Assembly (NCBI RefSeq): GCF_010389155.1
Contig: NC_057763.1
Coordinates: 45,924,645 to 45,988,644 of the forward strand
Direction of reading: 5' to 3'
DNA: 64,000 nucleotides
Origin: Erigeron canadensis
Taxonomy: Eukaryota; Streptophyta; Magnoliopsida; Asterales; Asteraceae
Part shown: piece by piece, positions 21,991 through 34,500 of the stretch
Layout of the letters: each line of letters opens with the position of its first letter
How positions within the stretch are numbered: the stretch's first letter is position 1
The notes under the pieces: generated by a model
Database searches by the model: none
What the model saw: only the letters and a program-made list of their open reading frames with translations
Told to the model about the DNA's origin: nothing
Translations under genes and position numbers: made by a program

Positions 21991-23100
21991 ATATATGATG
22001 ATAAAGTTATACTTATATAGAGAATAGAGAATAGAGAATATGTGGTTGCTAAATACCTAAATTTGGATATATTTCCCTTCACATATTATATATTAAACCT
22101 CGTGAATTATATAATATATTTATTTAATTCGATGTTTAAAACTTATCATATATCTTATTTTTTAAGATAGTTGTATTCCGTATTGATATATTAGTAATTA
22201 ACATTATTAATTTTTTTTATAAATCATATATATGGAAACTATAATAATAATAATAATAATAATACATAGTATTTGATTATAATTAGGTAATTATGAATTA
22301 GGAAACATTTTTAAGTTACACTAAAGTGACACATGTCGTATAAAGAATGCGTCAAGTGTCGATGAAAAACATTTTTATATTAAAACTATAATTAGTATTT
22401 GATTACAATTATGTCATTATGAATTAAAAATCTTTTTCTAATAACATCAAAAGTGAGACATGTCGGGTAAGAAATACGCTAAGTGTTGATTAAATAAATA
22501 CACAATCATGTTTTGTTATATTGGTAGTGGTAGATGTCCCTACAATTAATTAGGCCCGTTAAGTTGGGCTTTAAGGATATAATCCAGAATAACGGATACA
22601 CATTAAGTTGGGCCTCACAATTTTACATAAAAACTCGAAAAGAAATATCTTACTTCTTAGCTCTTACCCAACATTTTGATGTTAAAAGGTCACCTACTAA
22701 AAGTAAAACTAAAAAGCATCATGTTATGAATGTTATAGATGGTGTAGCTGAATGTATAAAAAGTTCAACCCATGGTACAGTTGCACACAAAAAAAAAAAA
22801 AAAAAGATAGTATTAGACAGAGCACTAACCTTTCGATTTGGGTTTCAAACTTACGTAAGCTATAAGATTTTCTGGAAAAGAAAAATATTATTATGATATA
22901 TATTAATATAAATGACAATTCAAGCAATATTCACTCACAAACTTACAAGTCAACTTCCGAAAAAGATATAAGATGTCGACCAACGGGAAGATTGTATATG
23001 TATGGCACATTTAAATGGGATGGTTCATTAACATGATATTGGTCAAAAAGGAGCGTTCAACAACCGGCGTCTGGCCTCGAGTCCTCGACCATAGCCCATA
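21991..23100. other. Repeat-rich, gene-free interval
   Basis: Contains a family B MITE relic (about 22025-22090, GAGAATATGTGGTTGCTAAAT), an (AAT)n run at 22240-22260 and poly-A at 22791-22805. Two related segments at 22268-22380 and 22390-22500 share GTATTTGATTATAATTA and GACATGTCG. No host gene recognised. Confidence 0.35.
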
Positions 23101-23114
23101 AACATAGGTTTGTA

Positions 23115-23165
23115 CTAGTCGTATGCTCGTGCGATGCGACGATATGGTGATGGTGGCGGCGCCGG
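23115..23165 (-). mobile_element. Helitron-like 3' terminus (minus strand), degenerate hairpin
   Basis: Minus-strand reading ends GCATCGCACGAGCATACGACTAG then T. The subterminal region is rich in CACC/GCC words, like the ends at 47903 and 55754. The stem has mismatches. The 5' end was not found. Confidence 0.5.
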
Positions 23166-25872
23166 TAGTGTCGTGGTTATAAATATAAAAGTATTGATAT
23201 AAAAAAAAAGGTAATGTTAAGGAATGTATGTTATAAATAATTCTATTGATGGTATTATAAATATATTAGGTACAGATATTTAAATTAGTGTATAAATGGG
23301 AGGGTAATTTCTCAAGTTCTATTTTGAAAAAAATAAAAAAAGTCAAATTTTTATAAGGTAGTTAAAATAAAAATGTATAATATGACATCAAGTAATTGAT
23401 ATATCATCGGTGTTCTTCTTAGATGGCCACTACGATCAATGTAAAATAAATGAATAAGAAAAATTCTACCATAATAGTCATTTTGGCATCAATCTATCAT
23501 AACAAGTTTAGCATAAGATATGAGAGGAACCTTTTTAGATTAGTCCTAAATATTCTTTAAAGCTATTAAAATATAATGTCTGAAATTTTATTAGCCGGTT
23601 TCGTAATCTTAATTTATTTTTTAAGATACAAATAGAATATCACAACGAATTGTCTAAACTATGTTGTTTTAACTGAATATACGTTAGATAGCCACTCACC
23701 TAATACTTAATACAAAATAAAAACCTCTAATAATCTGCACAAATGCACGACAATATATTAGGGAAAATCTTGTCTATTAGGACTTGAACATGGTTCTCCC
23801 ATATTTCATTTTTTGATTTTGATACTTGTTATAATTTTATAGTTAAAGAAGATATTTAGAAAGATTAATTATAACTTAGGGAGAGATATCATTTCATTTC
23901 ATTTTAGTTTTACTATATTTGGCAAATTTGAAAAGAAATGATTAATTCTCGTAAAATCCTTTTAAAACTTCAAAACGTCATGTGTGTTTTATTAATTTTT
24001 TTTTTCTAATCATGAATTCATCACATATTAATATATATATTAAAAAATAGTAATCATCTTAGTCTTTTTATTTTCACCACAATAGTTTAATTCTTTAACA
24101 CGTTTAGCACTAAACTTTTGTACTTTTATTCTTTTATTTTCGCCACAAACTTTTAATTCTTATATTTTTACCACAATTTTTCAACTCTTTACACTTTAAT
24201 CATTAACCTTTTATACTTTTTGATTTTCTTTTATTCTAATGAAGGTACAGAAAATCGAAATAATAGTAACATTTTTTTAAAATTATTTTCACTACATTTT
24301 AACCATTTACACGTTTAGCGTTATACTTTTATATTTTTTTTATTTAACTTTAATTTCACCACAACAGTTTAGCCTCTTACACTTTTAACACTAAACTTTT
24401 ATTTGAACTAATTTCACTTTCACACAAAACTTTTATTGTATACATATTTGTAACGCATTATCACATCGTTATCGAAATCTGGTAACTAATATTAAAATTA
24501 TTTTATTGTCATGTCTTATTCTGTTATTGATATTATTTTCGTAACATATTTTCTTATTATTCTAAAAGTGTTATAATAAAAGAAAAAATTAAAAACGTTT
24601 ATCAATTTCAAAATTTAAATTATGATTCGAGTAATAGTCATATCGGCAAACAAATAAAAGAATACAGAATACGTGACATTAAAGACAAATAAATAAACAA
24701 ATGTAGATGTAGGACCAACCAAAATTTGTTCACTACCTTAGGGGAAGCTGTCGGACAGGGGTCCTCCATGCTAATTTATGTCCGCCCCCCATCATCTCCA
24801 TTTCTTAAATACGTGTTTAATTTTCATTCGCTATTCCAACGCCCACACCCTACGACAGCTTCTCCACTGGACCCCTCCATAACTTCATTTTTCACACGCT
24901 TTCTTTTACACGTATCACACGTGATCTGTTACAACTATATAGTAGTATTTCATATTTCGTACCAGCATTAAACACAAAACTAAACCAATTACACATTTGA
25001 ACCCCTTGTATGTTGCAACTTGCAACAACTGAGATTTACATTATCTAGCTATGTTTATAAATTATACGAGTAACTATGTTATGATGATGTATTTTACCAC
25101 TAATATATGGTTATATCTAACAATAAATTTTATCTTGGCCATTTATTCTTGTATTAACACTACTCGTAGTTGGGTATCAATAGACAACTATGTTGGCACG
25201 TTCAATGTGTGTCGACATCGGCCTCCTTCGCTTCCTCTTTCTCAATGTTTTAATCCTCCACATACACATATTTAGAGTTAACGGGTGCCTAGCTTTGTTC
25301 GACAACTGATCGATGCGATGTCCATCTTCGTAAAATTTTGTTCTTATGACTTAACACGAAAATGGTGATTATTGCTTCCCTTTATGTTCTTTAGTAGTTA
25401 ACTTTACCACCAGAGGCCATTATATATAAGTTAACTTTCTTCGTTATATACTGTAATATATACCGGTAAATATTTGATCTTTGACAAAGATATGGACTTC
25501 AGTTTCATTGCCAAATTAGCAACAAACTTTTCAAATAAAAAGTTAACCACAGAATATGTAAAAGGATGGATGCAATATTTTCTGGTTAATTAACAAAACA
25601 ATTCTACAAAATGCGATTACATTTGCCAAACAATACAGAGAGAAATTACACATTAAAAACTTCTCTAAATGTTGCTAAAAATAACTATAACAAAAAAAAA
25701 TTAAAGATCCGATTCAGTATTTACAGTCGAACAACCCACCCGACGAAATAAAGATGTATTTGTAATCAATTCATGATTATAGCTAATCCTACTCTCCGAT
25801 CTCATCATATCATCTATATACTATTTCTCATATAGATAGAGATTTATATCTATATTTATATACGTATCCAGA
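23166..25872. other. Gene-free interval downstream of the ERF gene
   Basis: Mostly AT-rich. A GC-richer island at 24740-24930 has GAAGCTGTCG and its complement 100 bases apart and a CACGTGATC word. Repeated TTTTAACAC/CTTTTATAC words at 24060-24440 look like a decayed tandem repeat. The last 250 bases should contain the ERF 3' UTR. No other gene recognised. Confidence 0.35.
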
Positions 25873-26619
25873 TCATGTTTCAGCTGGCGGCGGAAAATTA
25901 AGATCGAAAAGTTGCGGTGCCGGCGTAACTACCGGCCTCATGTCAACAACAGAGGATGAATTCGAATCATCATCGCTAACTGTTTGACGGAAAACAGGGG
26001 CGGCACAGCGGTTGAAATGATGAGGCGCCTGAGGTTGACCGGAGAAAAAAACACCGTCGATATAAAAGATCTGGTTCGACTGAGCAGGAAAAAACCCGGT
26101 GGGATACCGGTACATATTCGTGTTATTCTGATGAAAAGGAAGCGCCGGAGCGGTGGTTACGCCGAGTTTCAGATCTAATGAAGGCGGAGGAATAATTGAT
26201 TCGTAATCAATAATACTCGCTGATTCGACGGTGCTTCCTTGACTGGTGGTACTAATTTGTTGACTACTTTTATTAATGTTGACATTCTGAGTTTGCATCT
26301 TCAATAACAAACTCTGGTCATTATTATTGTTGTTGTTGTTGTTAATATCATGATAGAGAGGGAAATTGGTTTTGGCTTTGGCACCACGGAACTCACGCGC
26401 CGCCGTGTCGTAAGCTCTGGCGGCTTCTTCCGCCGTGTCGAAGGTACCTAACCAGACGCGGCTTTTTTTGCCGGGATCACGAATCTCGGCGGCGTATCTT
26501 CCCCATGGCCGTTTCCTAACGCCTCTAAAATGAGCTTCTTTTACTACGTTGTTGTTGTTTCCGTTAAGTTTATTGTTATTAACGGAAACATGAGTTGATG
26601 TCATATTTTTAGGAGACAT
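25873..26619 (-). CDS. AP2/ERF transcriptional repressor, ERF group VIII type
   Basis: Intronless 248-residue ORF. The AP2/ERF domain covers residues 31-88 ([40 protein letters not shown], ending AKTNFPL), with the alanine and aspartate that mark the ERF rather than DREB subfamily, so GCC-box (AGCCGCC) binding is expected. A polyasparagine run follows (93-100). Two EAR repression motifs are visible: LDLKL at 148-152 and LFDLNFPPP near the C-terminus (237-245). This layout matches ERF3/ERF4/ERF7-type repressors that recruit TOPLESS/SAP18 corepressors in ethylene, jasmonate and stress responses. No in-frame ATG lies between the TATA box and 26619. No disabling change. The exact orthologue cannot be chosen by eye. 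Confidence 0.93.
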   Translation of the reverse strand: MSPKNMTSTHVSVNNNKLNGNNNNVVKEAHFRGVRKRPWGRYAAEIRDPGKKSRVWLGTFDTAEEAARAYDTAAREFRGAKAKTNFPLYHDINNNNNNNNDQSLLLKMQTQNVNINKSSQQISTTSQGSTVESASIIDYESIIPPPSLDLKLGVTTAPALPFHQNNTNMYRYPTGFFPAQSNQIFYIDGVFFSGQPQAPHHFNRCAAPVFRQTVSDDDSNSSSVVDMRPVVTPAPQLFDLNFPPPAET

Positions 26620-26731
26620 TTAGATATAATGATATAAATAATAATGATTAAAAAATAATTTAAAAAAAAAAAAAAAGGACGGCAGTTTAGGGATAAAAGG
26701 GGAGAATGAATGAATGGGTTGGTTAGTGAGG

Positions 26732-26738
26732 TTATATA
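26732..26738 (-). promoter_or_regulatory. TATA box of the ERF gene
   Basis: Minus-strand CCTATATAAC, about 115 bases before the ATG, which is a normal distance for a plant gene with a short leader. Confidence 0.6.
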
Positions 26739-26774
26739 GGGGGGAAGGAAAGAGATGTGAGGAGGGAAGAAGTG

Positions 26775-26812
26775 GTCAACGAAAAGAGGAGCGTAAACAG
26801 GGGCAGCCGCCC
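26775..26812 (-). promoter_or_regulatory. W box and GCC box upstream of the ERF gene
   Basis: GGTCAA at 26775-26780 is TTGACC on the gene strand, a WRKY W box. AGCCGCC at 26806-26812 is an exact GCC box, the target of ERF proteins. Both lie within 80 bases upstream of the TATA box. Feedback by ERF factors, possibly the gene's own product, is inference. Confidence 0.5.
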
Positions 26813-26839
26813 ATAAAGGAGTGGGGTGTTACGTGGCAT

Positions 26840-28680
26840 GGCGGCATTGTGTTTCTCGATATATTATATTACTTTTTTTTTGTTTTATAAACGTATTTAT
26901 TAATAAATTAATACTAATTATTATATTATTTCTGCTGTCTGAAGCGGCTGAATTAAGAAATGTAAGACCAGATACGTGTTTGGTATATCCTAGAGTTTTA
27001 CCTCAATGTGTGTACGAATGAATGAGCATTTGGACTGTAATACGTAACCCGACCTGCCTGAAACACTAACAAACGGGTCGCGGGTCATATTTTTAGTGCA
27101 TTTGTAAGTTATGGGTTGAACGGATCGGGTAAAGTAAAAAACTTAAAAATTATGAAGGAAACCCGTAACTCGACTCGGACCTTCACGGGCGGGTCACGGT
27201 TCCGTTTTCATGCTTTTGCGGGTCCGGGCCGGGTTTCAACCCGTGCACATCCCTAGTTGTATGACTATCTTCCTTATATGAGGTTTTAAGTTCAAGCTTT
27301 GGAGAGGATATAGGAATTATGTTTCTTTATGAGGTTTGACTTGGGTACAACCAGACTTAAGTCTAAGAGAGCAGGGTTTACCCCTATTAAACGTCGTGCC
27401 TTCGGGCAGATTAGTAGCAGGTTTTTCTCACATCGGATATTTAAAATAGGCATTTCTACTTCGAGAGAGCTCCCTAGCACAGAACTGGTTAAGATGCCGT
27501 ATGTTAAACCTTACGCTGTCGAATCACATGGTAAGCCTATCTTTCTCCATATGGAAGTGTCGCAGACACATAGAAATGTAGGCCACCGGTTCAGGTACAA
27601 GATATACTATCATTACACGAAGTTTCAAGTAAAGTTCACCTTTCAAATAAAAAATATGTGTTTGGTACCTACGCGCTACAAGGTTGTGTCGTGATTCATA
27701 CGACTATTGTTATGCTTAATTAATTGAGAATAGTTTTAAGAAAACAATTAATGTGGTTAATTGGTATGTTTAAAAATATATCTAAAAAAGAGATTAAATT
27801 ATGTGACAAAATCAAAAGTAAAGATGATCAAAGAAATTTATTGAATAAATATTTTCATTACTTTAAAAATTTATCATACTCTCTCATAACATTTTGCAAC
27901 AATCTTTTTCATAAAAATATCTCTATGCAAAATGACCATTATACTCTTAATAAATTAATTAATTCTTTTTTTATTCATTAATATAAACACATCTACATAA
28001 AATACCCATAATAGCCTTAATGAAATAATTTACAAGATTAACACCCAAAATAACATCTCTCCCTTTTAAATTAATAAATCTACAATAATAACCACACCGC
28101 CAACACCCGTCACGCCACCACGACTATCAACCACCGTCGCTACTACCACACCGCCGCCATTACCACATCGATGCTACCACCATCGCCGCCGCATTGCCCA
28201 AGTAAAATGGTAGTGTGATGTAATGTATCGATTAGGCATATGTTTAGGCTTATAAATTAGGTGTGTGTATATATATATATATATCATTAACCATAGTTTA
28301 ATCAATGTGGGTTTGTAATTGTACTTTATAGTTGTAGACCTACGCATATGCATGGGTCAAACTTGGCTCGACCCGATCCGGCATGATCTGAGCAAACCCA
28401 TAACCCGACAAAGCAACAAAATCATACGTGCGACCCATTCTATTATATCTTTAGACGGGTCGGTTCAGGTCGAGTTTGGACGGGTTCGGTTCTCGAGTTT
28501 AAGAGGCTCTATTCTTCACTTGTCAAAACCGTGGCGACCTTGTCCGACCCGACTCGGCCGGAAACTCGGCGGAGGAACAAATCTAGAAAAAATTGATGAA
28601 AATGAAATTTTCTCATTTGGCACAGTAAATAAAAACATTAGCTTCTAATGATTGAAACATAGATATTATATATGTAACAT
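26840..28680. other. Gene-free interval with repeat relics
   Basis: 27030-27265 has repeated ACCCG/CGGGT words and ends GTGCACATCCCTAG, like one end of a hAT-type MITE. 27255-27440 resembles a tRNA-derived SINE relic (AAGTTCAAGCTTTGG as a B-box-like word). 28060-28215 is rich in CACC and ends CCGCCGCATTGCCC, a decayed cousin of the Helitron end at 47903. 28330-28570 again carries GACCCG/CGGGT words. No host gene supported. Confidence 0.35.
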
Positions 28681-29188
28681 ATTTACACAAATTTTTTATT
28701 AAAGGTAACATATTTTGTTTTCTTCTAGTTAAAGGACCCTATTTTCAAAAAATTTATAATAAAGAGTATCTCGTTAGTTTTTGATAGACGACGCACATTA
28801 AGTGCCACATCACCGATGCCACATCATCAGTTTTGTTGACGAGGCAGTTGACTTTGACTGACTTTTGTATATAACAGTTTTTATAAATCAAAAAACATAT
28901 TTTGTTGACTTTGATCGACAGGAAGGATTATAAGGGGCAAGAAAGAAGTTGGGAGAGAGAATCAGAATAATGAAATTATGTAGTTTGATATATAAAATTG
29001 TTCTATATAAAAGTAGGTCAAAGTCAACTACTACGTTAGCAAAACTGATGACGTAGCATCGGTGATGTGACACTTAACGGGAGTCATCTGTCAAAAATAA
29101 CGAGATACCTATTATTTAAAAAAAATTAGAAATAAGGTCCTTTAAATAGACGGGAAAAAATAGGTTTTAATAGCAAATTTATGTAAAT
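28681..29188. mobile_element. Foldback element with about 170-bp inverted arms
   Basis: Left arm about 28681-28860 and right arm about 29010-29188 are inverted copies with some mismatches. Matching pairs include TTAAAGGACC with GGTCCTTTAA, TATCTCGTTA with TAACGAGATA, CACATCACCGATG with CATCGGTGATGTG, and GTTGACTTTGAC with GTCAAAGTCAAC. No transposase. Long-armed MITE or foldback; superfamily not determined. Confidence 0.8.
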
Positions 29189-29388
29189 AGCTTATCTTCT
29201 TATGAATTTTCCCCTATATAAAAAACCATAAATGCACTACATATTAATAATCTTTAAAAAATGACGTAAAAAATATATACCATTTTTTTTAATTTTATTT
29301 TCAAATATTGTTTCATTATTGGTAACTAGTTTAATTTACATATATATTGTTTTTAGTTTAAAACTTACACATATTTATGGGGTTAAAT

Positions 29389-30195
29389 CAATGTTTTAAA
29401 TACCGATACGTACCGGCCGGTATTACCCGGAATACCGGATACCGGGTGGTACCCCGGTATTTTTCCACACGGTATTTTGATTATACCACCGTATATAAAT
29501 ATCGGCCAGTATTTACGAAATACCGGCGGTAAACATCTTTACTTAATAAAAAACAAATTAAAGAAAGGGGATATAAATATATCATCAGCCACCGATCTAA
29601 ATTAACACACATCATACAAAAACCTACCCTAAAAAAACCTACCTAATTGTGAACAATATCATCAGCCACCACCTAAATTAACACACACCATACAACCCTT
29701 AATTCCCTAAATTTTAATCGCCACCACCACCTCTTCCGAGTTGTAAACGACCACCATCTAAATTATCAACTTATTAAGGTAATTTTTCTTTATTAATTCT
29801 CATTCTTTATGAATTTCTTTAGAATCTCGTTAAATTGAGTATGAATCTCGAGCAAATTTTTTAAAACTTATTAGGGTATTTCATATATTTTCTGTTGGAA
29901 TATAAGACTATATTAAGTTATATCTTATTGATCTTTTTATATACTTATTTGTTAGTTTATTAAAGTAAATTATGAATCTTGTTAAACCTTTTTATATGGT
30001 CAAAAGAAGCGTAGACGTATTTCATGTTAAGAACAACAGGTTTGTTACAGGTATTATGTTAAATTTCAAGGAAAATATATTGTATCCAGGCTATACAAAA
30101 TACCGGTCGGTATTTAAGAAATACCGTGTAATACCGGTATACCGGCCTCCTGAGGAAACTCCAGTATGATTAAAATCCCAGTATTTAAAACATTG
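29389..30195. mobile_element. hAT-like non-autonomous element with ACCGGTATT repeats
   Basis: Ends are CAATGTTTTAAATACCG and the complement of its right end ...TATTTAAAACATTG. Flanking 8-mers GGTTAAAT and GTTTAAAC match at 6 of 8 positions, suggesting a hAT-type 8-bp target duplication. Both ends (29400-29535 and 30090-30185) are packed with ACCGG/CCGGTATT words in both orientations, probably subterminal transposase sites. The interior has no transposase. Confidence 0.6.
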
Positions 30196-31404
30196 GTTTA
30201 AACTACAGTTTATAGAAGGCATGTGTTATCTATTTGAATGCATATAGTATAGGGACTAAAACGAAAATCTCAAAGAATTTGGTTCATCTTCCTCGTGTAG
30301 TTCGTCACTTTCGGAAAATAGGAAAATAACGCATACAAGATATTTAAATTCATTTCAATTCTAAATGGTATAACAAATCCAATGGCTTTATTTATTAGAA
30401 TATGGGAATGTTAGACGCAAGGAACGCGAGCCAGATAAATTGCCCGCTACCAGTATCGCCTGACAAGAGTGGTGATCCTGACAACTAGCCAGCGAGATAC
30501 ATCGGGATCGCTTAATGGAATTCCCTGCTCTGTTAATATTCAGTATTATACTTTACTACTTTTAATTAGTTACAACTTAAAATTTGGAATCTTATATATA
30601 TCCTTTACATCTATATTCATTTTTTATATAATTTCCATCAAGAATGAAAAAAACGAAGGGAAAAAAAAACTTCATATCTTTTGTACGACAGTAAAAAAAA
30701 TCTCATTGATGCATCTTTATATATTTTGGTCATGTAAGTTTTCTTTACGTGACGTTTTTTTCACAAAATTGGTTGTTTTAAAGATATATAAATAAACTTC
30801 ATATCTTAAATTCGTTTATGCTTTTGAATTTTAACAATGTTAAAATATCGTTGAGATATGTAACATAATGTTGCAAGATTTTAGAGTGGTCGTGAGAAGA
30901 AGGAGGAACCAAACAAAATTTACCAAGAACAAATTCTTATAGTAAAAAATTTTACGATAATAAAAACTATTTCTTCGTATTTAGGATAGTGGTCTAAATT
31001 GAATTTGACTTAACGATATGACAAAATAGAACTATAAAATCTAATTAGAATTTAGATTAATTGTAAATAGGTACTTTGTGAAAGAAGTCTCTCTTTGAAA
31101 GAATTTTATTTTGATATATATGATGTTTTGTGAAGACCCGACCCGTTATTGAATACGAAGGGTAATTTTTTTTTATCCAAATTAACTAAATTTGGACATA
31201 CGTGATTTCATTCCTAAATCTGCCAATGCTATTATAAGTATAATCTTTGATTTTGAGAGAATATTCGTAAGTTTGGTTTCTAATTCTTATTTTTACATTC
31301 TTAAAGGTGGATTGATGAGGTTTTTCAAAAACTTTGTAGTTATGTCATAGACATTTGTATAGTTATTAAAGTAGTAGTTTTTTAGATTGTCATTGTATAA
31401 TATA
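30196..31404. other. Gene-free interval
   Basis: AT-rich except for a GC-richer patch at 30415-30530 (CGCGAGCCAG, CCCGCTACCAG) that I do not recognise. No gene or element end supported. Confidence 0.3.
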
Positions 31405-31575
31405 TGAAAAACTGAAGTATGTGGTTGTTAGACATCCAAGCTTAGGTGTGGAACCCCTCACATACTAAATTTTTAAAATATTTATAAATGTTTGCCCCCA
31501 TACTTGTTATGGATTTAAAAAAACAAGATGTGAGGGGTTTCACACTCAAATTTGGGTATTTAACAGCCACATAAA
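31405..31575. mobile_element. MITE family B, longer member
   Basis: Starts GAAGTATGTGGTTGTTAGAC and ends GTATTTAACAGCCACATAAAC, so its ends are inverted and match the arms of the hairpin at 17886-17956. An inner pair CCCCTCACAT / ATGTGAGGGG is also inverted. A third member is at 33535-33690. Confidence 0.55.
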
Positions 31576-31715
31576 CCCTAACCTTTATATATATTAATAT
31601 ATTATTACTATTATAATAAATTATTAGTAGAAGAAAATATAAGAAACAATTAATAGTAATAATGAAAATAAATTTTTTACATATAAAAAATAGTAATAAT
31701 CTATTATTTAAATAA

Positions 31716-31750
31716 CTAGATTATCTTCCCGCGTAATACGCGAGGTATAC
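31716..31750 (-). mobile_element. Helitron 3' terminus (minus strand)
   Basis: The minus strand reads CTCGCGTATTACGCGGG then AAGATAATCTAG and T: hairpin plus CTAG end. Near-identical to the end at 34109-34140. The body lies to the right; the 5' end was not located. Confidence 0.65.
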
Positions 31751-32467
31751 TTATGAATCTACTAAAATGTTAATGTGTGATAAACTAATATTTTGACGGA
31801 TCTAAATAAGAGATGTTAAAATGACAAGGGTATCAATATTTAAATAAATTTTGTTGAAACAACTGACTTTGTTACACATATTCTAACAAGGCGCCAGAGT
31901 TAGAAAATTACGCCAAATGACTCATGCTAATTTACTACATAGTCCAAGAAAACAATTAGTTACAACGTATGCTAATCCAAATAAACGAAACAAATACAAT
32001 ATAGAATAGGTCCTCGCTTTTTGCATTGTTATCCCGAAACTGTATATTGTTGCAATGTTTCTACAATGAAACACCAAGTAAATATATTTTTATCTTTATA
32101 TATAATTAATAAAATACAATTTTCGTAACTAATTATTAACCAATTAAATTTTTTGTTTGAAATGTTATTTATTAAAAGTCACTCATGATTTCATAGTTTT
32201 TAATTTAATAACTATTTAGATTTAGTTCTATTAGTTGATAATAATCATATATTTAAGACCATCTATCTCGTATATTACATGGTCACAGTCCGACTTGATT
32301 TATAAACACGATTACAATTTAAATTTTTTTTTAATGATATATAAAAGATAAAAATCTATTAAACTATATTGGAAAAAAAATAATTCAATGATCAAAATTG
32401 TATATAATGTTAGTAGTCCCATAGAAAAAAAAAACTAAAATTTGACTTTATGAACATAACTTAATAT

Positions 32468-32775
32468 TATTATAAGGAATTAGTATCCTAAATAGTAACA
32501 AAATTTAGACGAATGTCTATAGTGGGAAATAACTAAAGTTGTGTGTATTGTATATTAACAACTCGAAATTATGTTTATTGTATGTAAAAAAACATACGTG
32601 ACAACCATATATAGTTGCTACTTGTTAGATTTTGATTGGTCGGATACATTTTTTCTTACATATAATAAACATAATTTTAAGTTGTTTACATACAATACAC
32701 ACTACTGTAACTATTTTTTACTATAGACATTCGTTCAAAGTTTGTTACATTCCAGGATACTTATCTCTTATTATA
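32468..32775. mobile_element. Foldback MITE, about 300 bp
   Basis: Two inverted arms of about 130 bases. ACGAATGTCTATAG at 32510-32523 pairs with CTATAGACATTCGT at 32721-32734, TGTGTGTATTGTAT with ATACAATACACAC, and TTAGTATCCT with AGGATACTTA at the outer edges. No ORF. Confidence 0.75.
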
Positions 32776-33487
32776 AATATCACATGTATAAGATCATCTA
32801 TCTAGTGAAATAGATGGACACGATTCTTGTCTCTAAGTTTTTTTTTTCCTTTTAAAACGTATTGTTGTACATGAAAGTATGAAATCTTGAATTACATTTG
32901 TAAACAAGGTTAAAGGTTGTAATCAAAGTTATTGATCTTTATTTTATATCTATCAATAAACTAAAATAGGATCGATATGTTCTTCAAATGACACATGGCG
33001 TAATCCTTAACCAACACATGTCTTTTTAATTAATTAATTTATTTTATTAATATAGTTTTTTTTAATTGTTTATAGATTCATTTTTCTTATTAGACTTATA
33101 ATTAAACTATAAATTTAGACTTATAGATACAAAACGCATTACAACCTTATTTGATTGATCGTGTTCTTATTAATAAAATTGTCTCTTTTTCTTTATCAAT
33201 ACTTCAACTCGTATTACTTATATTACTTACAATAAGTTATTAAGATGAAAACTTCAAAATTTTGAATTTACCATCTGAAATCACAAGGCTATTTGTCGTC
33301 ATCCACTATATGGCACATTCGAATTTCTTTATGATTCAATTTAAACATATATTATATTTATCATTATTGTTTATTACTCGTATAATTTAGCTTTGATCAT
33401 CACTTTAGTTTAACTAAAATTTATTTCATACTCACGAATCATGTATGTGACACTTTCGAATTTCTTTATGATACAATCTATATAACT

Positions 33488-33516
33488 ACCGTACATCGTA
33501 CGGGTATTACGACTAG
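33488..33516 (+). mobile_element. Helitron 3' terminus (plus strand)
   Basis: CCGTAC-ATC-GTACGG hairpin (33489-33503), then GTATTACGA and CTAG at 33513-33516 followed by T. Same architecture as 16935-17873 but with a compensated stem. The 5' TC end was not identified; the body should lie between about 32.8 and 33.5 kb. Confidence 0.65.
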
Positions 33517-33534
33517 TATATACATATATAGAAA

Positions 33535-33690
33535 AGTGAGTATGGGTTGTTATGCACCTAACTTGGGTGAGAAACCCGTCACATCCTAATATTTTAATAT
33601 TTTGAATAAATGTTTGGCCCCCGTGATTTTTATGATTTAAAAAAAGTTTGTGAAAGATTTTTTCACCCAACTTAACTGAGTAATTATTAT
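33535..33690. mobile_element. MITE family B, third member
   Basis: Opens GAGTATGGGTTGTTATGCACC and shares CCCGTCACATCC, TAAATGTTTGGCCCCC and the TTTAAAAAAA core with 31405-31575. The right end is more decayed. Confidence 0.45.
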
Positions 33691-34108
33691 AATTGTTGTA
33701 AACAAAAACTAAATAAATACTTAAAATGTGTAAATAAAAAAAATTAATAAAAAATCTTCATTGAATTACTAAATCCTCAATTAGAAAAAGCATAAAAATA
33801 ACATAATTCTGATAATTTTGTAATAGCATCACAATGTTCTAGTGGAATACGTTAAACATCAAGGAGTTCGAATAACAATATGTTATTATTATATTATATG
33901 TTATTTATATATTAATTAATTAATTATGGTATTTAATAATTAGGAAGGGTATATTTTGATAAATCATATAAAATATAAGTATTAGTATTGTCATTAATAA
34001 AAGTTTAAATAATTAAATTTGATTTAAGGGTTCTAAATTAAAGTTGTAATTTATCCAAGGGTTTCTATTTGTTTATGAATGAATTTAGGACCTCGTTATA
34101 TATATATA

Positions 34109-34140
34109 CTAGATTATTGTCCCGCGTAATACGCGGGTAA
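34109..34140 (-). mobile_element. Helitron 3' terminus (minus strand)
   Basis: The minus strand reads CCCGCGTATTACGCGGG then ACAATAATCTAG and T. The stem is a perfect 8-base inverted repeat. The body extends right and probably contains the LINE fragment and duplication at 34.4-35.5 kb. Confidence 0.7.
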
Positions 34141-34362
34141 ATATATTTTTATACTTATATATATATCTAAAATACTATTTTCTTAATTAATAGTTAACAA
34201 ATTAAAATATTCAATTTTACTTTATTAACATTTGTTTTTTTTACCTTGATAATTTCACAAACACTTGTTGCTTATTAAGTCTTACTGATTAAATAAATTA
34301 TTTAATGCCAAAAGTTATTGCTTATCCATGTCATCACAAATATCTCAATGTCATTCGAATTT

Positions 34363-34500
34363 TCATTTCAAATCATAAAAAATATCACACATGACACATT
34401 CTTTAGATGGTGCCAAGGCATACAACCTTCTAAACCGAATTGCAAGATTGCCACCATCAAGCCAATGAACATTCCAAAATCTTGTTTTATTTTCACTCCC
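34363..34500 (-). pseudogene. LINE reverse-transcriptase zinc-finger fragment
   Basis: A 45-codon minus-strand reading contains GSENKTRFWNVHWLDGGNLA then IRFRRLYALAPSKECV. This resembles the stretch after the reverse transcriptase of plant L1-type LINEs (zf-RVT region, usually 'G.G...FW.D.W' then 'RFPRLFAL'). Neighbouring frames are broken and no reverse-transcriptase core was found. A small captured or decayed piece. Confidence 0.5.

Noticed and set aside
25984..26178. 64-codon + strand ORF opposite the ERF gene
   Set aside because: Antisense shadow of a well-supported gene.
30415..30530. Organelle DNA insertion
   Set aside because: GC-richer but no recognisable plastid or mitochondrial gene sequence.
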